From Nanobdellota archaeon (GTDB lineage Archaea > Nanobdellota > Nanobdellia > Pacearchaeales > GW2011-AR1), in contig JAHJMH010000002.1 in assembly GCA_018821425.1 (NCBI GenBank), positions 1 through 9,471 on the forward strand: a stretch of DNA of 9,471 nt. Reading direction: 5' to 3'. This document shows, in pieces, positions 4,485 through 9,471 of the stretch. A model generated the notes under the pieces. That model saw only the letters and a program-made list of their open reading frames with translations. It was not told the DNA's origin and did not search any database. Within the stretch, counting starts at the first letter, position 1. The number at the start of each line of letters is the position of its first letter. The translations under genes were made by a program, and so were the position numbers.

Positions 4485-5909
4485 CTACCCAAAGAAACCT
4501 TTAACCCAGAACAACATAAGAGCAACTAAGATAAGTAAGAACAAATAAGTGGAGATTGTGAATGCTCTTTCGGCCACTTTCTTGTTCTTTGTTATTCCAA
4601 GAATCGTTAAGTAAAAGAAGCGACCACCGTCGAAGATTCCGACTGGAAGCATGTTAATCAGTGCAACGCTGATGCTTATGAGAACAAGCCACCACAAAAG
4701 ATTGTAAATGAAAATACTCATTCCGTTAAATAGAGGTTTATAATAAACATTTTGTTCTCTTAATGATGCTTTGTCAACAATGCTTCCGAAAATTCCTCCC
4801 CTTTTTTGAGTCATGAATCCAATTCCAAGCCAAGCACTTCCGGAATTATCTGGATGTTCATCTAGAACAACAGTTTTCTCAACAGCGCCGTCATCAACGA
4901 GAGTCGTAATTTTTATTTCATCTCCTGGCGCGTATCTCGAAAGTTCTTCGATTAGAATATCAAGACTGGAAATAGTTACTCCATTAATTTCGGTGATTAT
5001 CCTACTCAAGTTTTCTCTTATTGCCGGCGCGGAATTATAAACAATTATTTCTTCCCGACCTGTTTGTTCTTCAAGCATGGAACGAGTAGCAAGATAGGTT
5101 GTACCTCCCGCTTCAATCTCATTTAGACCATCTAGGATATTTACAATTCCGTCTGAAGAAACCGTTACAGAAACGTTATTCACTGCTGAGATTCCCACAA
5201 CAGAAATCATCGACGTGGAGTAAGTGTCAAAGATTACTCCTGAAGGAGAGAATGCAATCACAGAAAATCCCATGAGTACAATCATAAATAATATTGCCGT
5301 CAAAACATTCGCGAAAGTTCCTGCTGAAAGAGTAGCCATCTGTTCAAATCTTCCTGCTTTTTCCATACTTTCCTCATCTTGTTCGACAAACGCGGCAGGG
5401 AATATTGGGACGAATCGAGGGAAGAAAGCGAAACCAGTCGATTTTATTTTTATCCCGTAACGCTTCATGAAAATTCCATGCGCCATCTCGTGAGTTATTG
5501 CTACAATTGCAAGAATGATTATCCAATATGAAAAATAAAACGGCGGCAGGAAGTCCAGTTTGAAAACCTGCGGAAGATACGGAATAAGAGGCGTAATCGG
5601 TGGAACTTTTATTGCTCGAACAATACTCGGACTTAAAAAATAAACTTTGACTATTGTGTAGGTTAAGTAAATCATTCCCGCCATAAGCACATACCCACAA
5701 GCAATCGAAACATAACTCAAAACTTTCAGAGTCTTTTTGTATTTCTCTCCGATTTTTTCTATCATCTTCATGCCCCATGTCGTTCTGTAAAGATAAAGAA
5801 GCCCCTCTCTCTTCAGATTGCGTCTTCTCGAATATAAAAATGACGAGAAAAATATTATGAACAACGCTAACAAAATCAAATCCATGTATGTGAAAATATC
5901 TAAAGCCAT
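4485..5909 (-). CDS. M50 family (site-2-protease-like) membrane zinc metalloprotease with PDZ domain
   Basis: The 474-residue protein cuts within membranes. Zinc ligands are in HEMAH (140-144, catalytic E141), inside the helix at about 126-148. The third ligand is D427 in the second motif N419-M-L-P422...F-D427-G-G, a variant of the NxxPxxxxDG signature. Other hydrophobic helices lie near 8-26, 65-90, 195-220, 398-420 and 450-470. A PDZ-like domain sits between the two catalytic halves (about 260-355; EINGVTISSLDILIEEL, APGDEIKI), as in RseP. All active-site residues are intact. The gene has an SD-like GAGGTT 6 nt before its ATG and follows L40e by 26 nt, so it is probably the last gene of the aIF5A-L40e operon. 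Natural substrates (anchored regulators or signal-peptide remnants) are unknown. Confidence 0.93.
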   Translation of the reverse strand: MALDIFTYMDLILLALFIIFFSSFLYSRRRNLKREGLLYLYRTTWGMKMIEKIGEKYKKTLKVLSYVSIACGYVLMAGMIYLTYTIVKVYFLSPSIVRAIKVPPITPLIPYLPQVFKLDFLPPFYFSYWIIILAIVAITHEMAHGIFMKRYGIKIKSTGFAFFPRFVPIFPAAFVEQDEESMEKAGRFEQMATLSAGTFANVLTAILFMIVLMGFSVIAFSPSGVIFDTYSTSMISVVGISAVNNVSVTVSSDGIVNILDGLNEIEAGGTTYLATRSMLEEQTGREEIIVYNSAPAIRENLSRIITEINGVTISSLDILIEELSRYAPGDEIKITTLVDDGAVEKTVVLDEHPDNSGSAWLGIGFMTQKRGGIFGSIVDKASLREQNVYYKPLFNGMSIFIYNLLWWLVLISISVALINMLPVGIFDGGRFFYLTILGITKNKKVAERAFTISTYLFLLILVALMLFWVKGFFG

Positions 5910-5935
5910 TTTTTAACCTCTCTTAAGAAAAGAAA

Positions 5936-6097
5936 CTACTTTTTCTTCAGCGGTCGGAATGCCTTCTTCTGACACTTCCTGCATTTTATCTTTCCCTTGA
6001 GAATTTTTTGAGGATCTGATCTGACTTTAGACTGACAGTTCTTACATACAAAAATGTTCTTGAACATTCTGTTTTGTGCTTCTAAAATTTTTGCCAT
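5936..6097 (-). CDS. rpl40e: Large-subunit ribosomal protein L40e
   Basis: A 53-residue zinc-ribbon ribosomal protein runs from ATG 6097-6095 to TAG 5938-5936. It reads MAKILEAQNRMFKN, then C18-x2-C21 and C39-x2-C42, and ends KKAFRPLKKK. The start (EA-x-NR/AR-x-F), the four cysteines in two CxxC pairs and the basic end with LRP/FRP are the family pattern. The spacer between the two pairs (17 residues) is longer than in many euryarchaeal homologues of about 45-50 residues. No strong SD is seen (GGGAAAAACAATAATG). It lies 48 nt after aIF5A and 26 nt before the protease, on the same strand. Grouping with aIF5A makes a small translation operon. Confidence 0.9.
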   Translation of the reverse strand: MAKILEAQNRMFKNIFVCKNCQSKVRSDPQKILKGKIKCRKCQKKAFRPLKKK

Positions 6098-6116
6098 TAT
6101 TGTTTTTCCCGTTTGA

Positions 6117-6131
6117 TTCGTTAGAAACGAA
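6117..6131. other. Perfect 6-bp hairpin between aIF5A and L40e
   Basis: TTCGTT-AGA-AACGAA forms a 6-bp stem with a 3-nt loop in the 48-nt spacer. It could be an mRNA processing or stability element. A chance inverted repeat is possible. Confidence 0.3.
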
Positions 6132-6145
6132 CGATTGAAAGCTTT

Positions 6146-6532
6146 TTATTGTTTTCTTTTGACTATTTTTTTCCCTTCAACATCCCAATATTCAACATTA
6201 TCATTCGCTGCAAGTTCGGACCTCAACTCTTCAGGGCAATCTACTTCGAGAGTTTCAAAATTTTCAAGGTCCATCAGACTTACTCTGTCCGAAATCGAAA
6301 GAACTTGCCCTTTCCTCTTGTCTATCATCGGCACCTCAAATCTATCATGTCCCGGCGCAACGAAAACTTTCTTGTTGTCGCTGATTATCCCATTTGCTTC
6401 AATCCTACATTTTGCGTGACCATGTTTTCCAGTCTTGCTGATATCGACCTTTCTTACAGTATATGCCTCACCGTCAAGAAGGATGTTCGTTCCAACCTTA
6501 GCCTCAGTTGCATTAATTATTTTTAAAACCAT
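6146..6532 (-). CDS. eif5A: Translation factor aIF5A (hypusine-containing)
   Basis: The 128-residue factor rescues stalled ribosomes, notably at proline runs, and acts only after deoxyhypusine/hypusine modification of one lysine. The N-terminal SH3-like domain carries the site in SKTGKHGHAK (32-41), with K36 the modified residue. The C-terminal OB domain spans roughly 68-128 (VPMIDKRKGQVLSI, VSLMDLENFETLEV). I chose ATG 6532, not the in-frame ATG 6571. The protein then has the normal archaeal length near 130 and opens MVLKIINATEAKVG, and a TATA box centred 24.5 bp upstream predicts a leaderless start there. The upstream ATG would add 13 unmatched residues. It heads a probable operon with L40e and the M50 protease and is divergent from the FKBP gene. 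Confidence 0.94.
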   Translation of the reverse strand: MVLKIINATEAKVGTNILLDGEAYTVRKVDISKTGKHGHAKCRIEANGIISDNKKVFVAPGHDRFEVPMIDKRKGQVLSISDRVSLMDLENFETLEVDCPEELRSELAANDNVEYWDVEGKKIVKRKQ

Positions 6533-6550
6533 GAAATCATGAGCAAAAAT

Positions 6551-6562
6551 CTGTTTAAAAAG
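6551..6562 (-). promoter_or_regulatory. TATA box of the aIF5A operon
   Basis: On the minus strand CTTTTTAAACAG, with the TTTAAA core centred 24.5 bp before ATG 6532. It supports the shorter start and a leaderless aIF5A message. Confidence 0.5.
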
Positions 6563-6600
6563 TTTTACCATACTTTCTCTTCAATCGGTGCAACAACAAA

Positions 6601-6608
6601 TTTTAAAA
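6601..6608 (+). promoter_or_regulatory. TATA box of the FKBP gene
   Basis: TTTTAAAA is centred 26.5 bp before ATG 6631. No SD precedes the ATG, so the message is probably leaderless. Confidence 0.6.
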
Positions 6609-6630
6609 GTCTACTATTAATTCTTTTCTC

Positions 6631-7305
6631 ATGCCAGCTGAAAATTTGAAGAAAGGCGACTTTATTGAAATAGATTTCACAGGGAAAGTCAAAGACGGAG
6701 AAATTTTTGATTCAACAAAAAAAGAAGATTTAGAAAAAATTAATGATGGTCAATCAGATTCTAATGCTAAACCTTTTACATTTTGCCTCGGTCACGAGAT
6801 GTTCCTAAAATCGCTTGACGAGTTTTTAATTGGTAAAGAAATTGGTAAAAGTCACAGTGTCGAGCTCGAACCCGAAAAAGCGTTCGGAAAACGAAACCCT
6901 ACTTTAATTAACAAAGTTCCTTCAAGAGTTTTCAGAGAACAAAAACTGAATCCAATTCCAGGAGTCTCTCTTAATTTCGACGGTCAAATTGGAAAAATCC
7001 TCGCAGTCTCAGGCGGCAGGGTCATAGTTGATTTCAATCATGCTCTTTCTGGAAAAGATGTAGTTTATGATATAAAAGTTTTGAGGAAAATTGAAGATCT
7101 CAACGAAAAAGTGAAAGCATTGAACGACTTCTTTTTTAAGAAGGATTTCAAGTTTGAAGTTAAAGATAAAAAACTTATTTTAGAAGTTGAAAAACCGATG
7201 GTTAAAATGATTGAACTTTTCAAGGATAAATTTAAGGAAATTCTTGGACTTGAACTTGAAGTTAAGGAAGAAAGCGAAAAGCGAAAAGAAGAAATTAAAA
7301 AATAA
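6631..7305 (+). CDS. FKBP-type (SlyD-like) peptidyl-prolyl isomerase, long archaeal form
   Basis: The 224-residue cytoplasmic chaperone catalyses prolyl isomerisation. Residues 1-90 and 133-153 make the FKBP fold (GDFIEIDFTGKVKDGEIFDST; FCLGHEMFLKSLDEFLIG; HALSGKDVVYDIKVL). The chaperone IF (insert-in-flap) domain sits in the flap at about 86-132 (FGKRNPTLINKVPSRVF; GVSLNFDGQIGKILAVSGGRV). A Lys/Glu-rich C-terminal domain (155-224) matches the long archaeal FKBPs of about 25-28 kDa. Its final 15 residues are a charged tail. ATG 6631 fits the TATA spacing. The gene is divergent from aIF5A, and its end faces the DUF218 gene with only 2 nt between stops. Confidence 0.93.
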   Translation: MPAENLKKGDFIEIDFTGKVKDGEIFDSTKKEDLEKINDGQSDSNAKPFTFCLGHEMFLKSLDEFLIGKEIGKSHSVELEPEKAFGKRNPTLINKVPSRVFREQKLNPIPGVSLNFDGQIGKILAVSGGRVIVDFNHALSGKDVVYDIKVLRKIEDLNEKVKALNDFFFKKDFKFEVKDKKLILEVEKPMVKMIELFKDKFKEILGLELEVKEESEKRKEEIKK

Positions 7306-7320
7306 AATTAAATTTTTCTT
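7297..7320. terminator. Overlapping bidirectional terminator between FKBP and DUF218 genes
   Basis: On + a run TTTTTCTT (7313-7320) follows the FKBP stop by 7 nt. On the minus strand TTTTATTTTTT (7307-7297) follows the DUF218 stop. Each U tract lies inside or beside the coding end of the opposing gene. Confidence 0.45.
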
Positions 7321-7826
7321 AAGTCTACTAATGCAGTTTTAACCAACGCTGCCAAGCCGTAAAGAGTTTGTCTAAAGGATTGTTCCGTGGGAATTGGAAC
7401 TATCTCAACAGCTTTAGCCATCTTTCCCATTGCCTTTGCTCGCTTTTCTATCATCCTCAATCTCTGCAGATGTAATGGATAGGAAACCATCCCATACTTA
7501 CCTGAAGTCCCCTCTGGAAAAGTGTTAAGCATATTGTCTATTGAGTTTAATGATAAAGTGTCAACTCCGAAAATTCCTCCTATTTCTTTCCTAACACGAT
7601 TATAAAGCTCTAAATGGAAATCCTTTCCTGCTGAATCTATCTTAGGTCTTCCCAATCTATCCCTTAAACATTCACTAATATCTGGACCAACACCTGAGAT
7701 TATGAAAGGAACCTCTACCTGATTCCTTAAACAATATGCACTTGCGGCGTCCATTCTTTCGTAATCTTCTTCAATGCCCTCCCCACTAGGGATAACTATT
7801 GCCTTCAAATCATATTCACCTTGCAT
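7308..7826 (-). CDS. DUF218 family protein (YdcF/SanA-like)
   Basis: The 172-residue Rossmann-like protein has the landmarks of DUF218: a first strand with Gly-rich turn (LKAIVIPSGEG, 7-17), a second strand ending FIISGVG (41-47), an acidic/Asn segment NSIDNMLNTF (94-103), and a strand then SYPLHLQRLRMI (115-126), where the His-x-x-Arg is typical. There is no membrane segment, unlike SanA or ElyC. The biochemical role of soluble members is not settled; nucleotide or SAM binding has been proposed. ATG 7826 fits a TATA box 25.5 bp upstream. The gene is alone on its strand, divergent from ftsZ and convergent with FKBP. Confidence 0.75.
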   Translation of the reverse strand: MQGEYDLKAIVIPSGEGIEEDYERMDAASAYCLRNQVEVPFIISGVGPDISECLRDRLGRPKIDSAGKDFHLELYNRVRKEIGGIFGVDTLSLNSIDNMLNTFPEGTSGKYGMVSYPLHLQRLRMIEKRAKAMGKMAKAVEIVPIPTEQSFRQTLYGLAALVKTALVDLRKI

Positions 7827-7847
7827 ACCCCTAACATAAATTAACTC

Positions 7848-7855
7848 TATAAAAA
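7848..7855 (-). promoter_or_regulatory. TATA box of the DUF218 gene
   Basis: On the minus strand TTTTTATA, centre 25.5 bp before ATG 7826, again predicting transcription from the start codon. Confidence 0.6.
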
Positions 7856-7890
7856 CATTTCTCTCAACATTGCAAAAATCACAATAATCC

Positions 7891-7898
7891 TTATAAAT
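7891..7898 (+). promoter_or_regulatory. TATA box of ftsZ
   Basis: TTATAAAT is centred 24.5 bp before ATG 7919. There is no SD before the ATG, so ftsZ is probably leaderless. Confidence 0.65.
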
Positions 7899-7918
7899 CC
7901 CCCTGAGTTATTTTTTCT

Positions 7919-9001
7919 ATGGATGAGGTTTACAATAATAATTCTTCTGAACTAAAAGAAATTGATGAGGAACTTGCAGAGCTCCTGAAAAAACAATCGG
8001 CAAAGATAAAAGTTGTTGGGGTCGGGGGCGGTGGAGGAAATTCTCTAAGCAGAATGCGCGAAATAGGAATCAAAGGCGGAGAACTCATCGCAGTAAATAC
8101 TGATGCTCAAGATTTACTTTACAGTAACGCTGATCAGAAGATTCTTATCGGAAGAGAACTCACCCGAGGATTAGGGGCAGGAAGCAATCCTAAAATTGGT
8201 GAAGAATCTGCTAGAGAATCTGAATCTGAAATAAAGAAAAAACTCGCGGGAAGCGACATGGTTTTCATCACGTGCGGACTCGGTGGTGGAACCGGAACTG
8301 GCGCTGCGCCTTTCATAGCAGGTGTGGCAAAAAAGCAGGGCGCCCTAACAATCGGAGTAGTTACAATTCCTTTTACAATTGAAGGTCGAAAGAGAATAGA
8401 AAACGCAGTAATCGGTCTTGAAAAAATGGAGGCAGTTGTCGACACTCTTATTGTCATTCCCAACGACAAACTTCTTGAACTTGCTCCTGAACTCCCGCTG
8501 CATACTGCTTTCAAAATCGCCGACGAAATTTTAACTAACGCCGTTAAAGGAATCACTGAACTTGTAACAACATCCGGACTGGTAAATCTTGACTTCGCAG
8601 ACATTCAAGCAGTTATGACCAACGGCGGTGTTTCACTAATCGGGATGGGCGAATCAGATAGCAACAATCGCGCAATAGAAGCTGTCGAAAAAGCAATTGG
8701 GAATCCTCTTCTCGATGTTGACATCTCAAACGCATCGGGCTCCCTTGTGAACATAATTGGCGGACCTGACATGAGCCTCGATGAATGCCGTTCAATAATT
8801 GAAACCGTCGGAAACAAACTGAGTCCCGAAGCGAAACTTATTTGGGGCGCGCAAATTTCTCCAGATATGGACAAGTCCATTCGCGTACTTCTAATTGTTA
8901 CGGGAGTAAAAAGTTCACAGATTCTTGGTCACGGCGAAAGTTTGGAAAATATAAAACACAAGGAAATCGAAGAAGAATTGGGAATTGATTTCCTTGAATA
9001 A
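7919..9001 (+). CDS. ftsZ: Cell-division GTPase FtsZ
   Basis: The 360-residue tubulin homologue forms the division ring on the inner membrane face. Residues 1-28 are an acidic extension. The GTP-binding half has GVGGGGGNSLSRM (34-46), NTDAQDL (60-66) and the tubulin signature GGGTGTG (122-128). The T7 synergy loop NLDFAD (223-228) keeps the GTPase aspartates D225 and D228. The C-terminal domain runs to about 330, followed by a short charged tail ending EELGIDFLE, which may bind division partners. The first glycine loop has the GGGGGN form common in bacteria rather than the GGAGNNT often seen in euryarchaeal FtsZ1. I do not assign FtsZ1 or FtsZ2. ATG 7919 matches the TATA spacing. Another gene starts 2 nt after the stop. 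Confidence 0.96.
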   Translation: MDEVYNNNSSELKEIDEELAELLKKQSAKIKVVGVGGGGGNSLSRMREIGIKGGELIAVNTDAQDLLYSNADQKILIGRELTRGLGAGSNPKIGEESARESESEIKKKLAGSDMVFITCGLGGGTGTGAAPFIAGVAKKQGALTIGVVTIPFTIEGRKRIENAVIGLEKMEAVVDTLIVIPNDKLLELAPELPLHTAFKIADEILTNAVKGITELVTTSGLVNLDFADIQAVMTNGGVSLIGMGESDSNNRAIEAVEKAIGNPLLDVDISNASGSLVNIIGGPDMSLDECRSIIETVGNKLSPEAKLIWGAQISPDMDKSIRVLLIVTGVKSSQILGHGESLENIKHKEIEEELGIDFLE

Positions 9002-9003
9002 AC

Positions 9004-9354
9004 ATGACATCATTTGCAGACGATATAATCGCAGGGGACGAACTGATAATATTAGAATATCAAAGGTTAGAAGGGCATGTGCCTACACATGAATTAGTGA
9101 GGTATATTTCTCTAACATCCGATAAAAGAGGATTCACCCCAACTCAGGACAGGTCTCTTCAGAGGAAATTCTTGGAACAATTTACGGATGAAAAAACTAC
9201 CGTGGCTAGAATGTGGATAAATTATTATGTTGCTATGAGGAAAGCTGTAGATAAAATTGAAGGAATTGATAGAGGGCCACATGAACGAAAGAGGATGACT
9301 CTTAGTCCAAGCGAATTAGCTGCAAATCCAATCTACGACGACCTCCCCTTCTGA
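9004..9354 (+). CDS. Hypothetical protein co-transcribed with ftsZ
   Basis: I do not recognise this 116-residue protein. It is mainly helical and charged, with no signal peptide, membrane helix or cysteine. Visible features are a central basic stretch around 37-55, an aromatic helix MWINYYVAMRKAVDKI (about 70-85), a basic RGPHERKRM segment (90-98) and a Pro/acidic end, PIYDDLPF. It begins 2 nt after the ftsZ stop, so expression is very likely coupled to ftsZ. It uses many AGG arginine codons, unlike ftsZ, which hints at a different origin. It sits between ftsZ and secE, genes that are adjacent in many archaea. A division or transcription role is guesswork from position. Confidence 0.7.
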   Translation: MTSFADDIIAGDELIILEYQRLEGHVPTHELVRYISLTSDKRGFTPTQDRSLQRKFLEQFTDEKTTVARMWINYYVAMRKAVDKIEGIDRGPHERKRMTLSPSELAANPIYDDLPF

Positions 9355-9362
9355 CTAAATAA

Positions 9363-9370
9363 TTTTAAAA
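9363..9370 (+). promoter_or_regulatory. TATA box of secE
   Basis: TTTTAAAA is centred 26.5 bp before ATG 9393. secE therefore has its own promoter and is probably leaderless, though it follows the ftsZ unit by only 38 nt. Confidence 0.6.
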
Positions 9371-9392
9371 ACTCCTTATTTCTATTTAATTT

Positions 9393-9471
9393 ATGACGCT
9401 ATCAGAAAATATAAGGAGCTTCATCGCGAAATCGAAACGAGTATGGCTTGTCCTTAAGAAGCCATCAAAGA
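9393..9471 (+). CDS. secE: Protein translocase subunit SecE/Sec61-gamma (5' part only)
   Basis: The first 26 codons before the window edge read MTLSENIRSFIAKSKRVWLV and then LKKPSK. This amphipathic start with the RVWLVLKKPS/T signature is the conserved cytoplasmic helix of archaeal SecE, which clamps the SecY channel; the membrane helix would follow beyond the edge. ATG 9393 agrees with the TATA spacing. Its place after ftsZ fits the common archaeal order ftsZ-secE-spt5-rpl11, so spt5 and rpl11 are expected next outside the window. Confidence 0.88.
   Translation, partial: MTLSENIRSFIAKSKRVWLVLKKPSK

Noticed and set aside
6533..6571. Earlier start of aIF5A at ATG 6571
   Set aside because: The extra 13 residues do not fit the family, and the TATA box at 6551-6562 would lie inside them.
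8134..8880. Minus-strand open frames opposite ftsZ
   Set aside because: They are Ser/Pro-rich shadows of the ftsZ coding frame with no promoter or family features.
1..9471. CRISPR array, insertion sequence or prophage
   Set aside because: No regularly spaced repeats, transposase or integrase motifs, or phage genes were seen on either strand.

Overview
The window is archaeal chromosome. It carries an archaeal L1-L10(P0)-L12(P1) ribosomal operon, aIF5A with its hypusine site, L40e, an archaeal-type FKBP chaperone, ftsZ, the start of secE/Sec61-gamma, and a tRNA-Thr with no encoded CCA. Most genes have TATA boxes at a fixed distance upstream, not bacterial -35/-10 promoters. Compact A+T-rich spacing, very small genes and a surface protein with a thrombospondin-like cysteine module suggest a DPANN archaeon (Woesearchaeota/Pacearchaeota-like). 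That placement is inference from gene style, not a phylogeny.

Left part (1-1745, + strand): the tail of an unknown gene, then a tight three-gene cluster with gaps of 4, 2 and 1 nt. It encodes a membrane-anchored surface protein (thrombospondin-like module plus DUF4352-like domain) and two 100-residue membrane proteins. The small proteins each have one C2HC zinc finger of identical spacing and a two-helix hairpin, in opposite order. A tRNA-Thr(CGU) and an untracked 47-residue two-helix membrane protein follow on the minus strand. Next comes a short G+C-rich, foldable, apparently non-coding block (2059-2131).

Middle (2156-6532): the minus-strand operon rpl1-rplP0-rpl12 has a structured leader and Shine-Dalgarno sites. 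Divergent from it is a small CARF-like Rossmann protein. A second minus-strand operon holds aIF5A, L40e (found by hand) and an M50 site-2-type membrane protease.

Right part (6631-9471): a leaderless FKBP/SlyD-type prolyl isomerase faces a convergent DUF218 (YdcF/SanA-like) protein. Then come ftsZ, an unrecognised 116-residue protein 2 nt downstream, and the first 26 codons of secE with its own promoter. In many archaea ftsZ-secE-spt5-L11-L1-L10-L12 lie together. Here the two ends of that cluster lie in one window but on opposite strands, separated by other genes.

A theme of the window is leaderless expression. TATA-box centres lie about 24.5-26.5 bp from the start codons of seven genes and 27.5 bp from the tRNA 5' end, so most messages probably begin at the AUG. 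The L1 operon is the clear exception, with a leader of roughly 65-70 nt, a strong SD and two competing hairpins.
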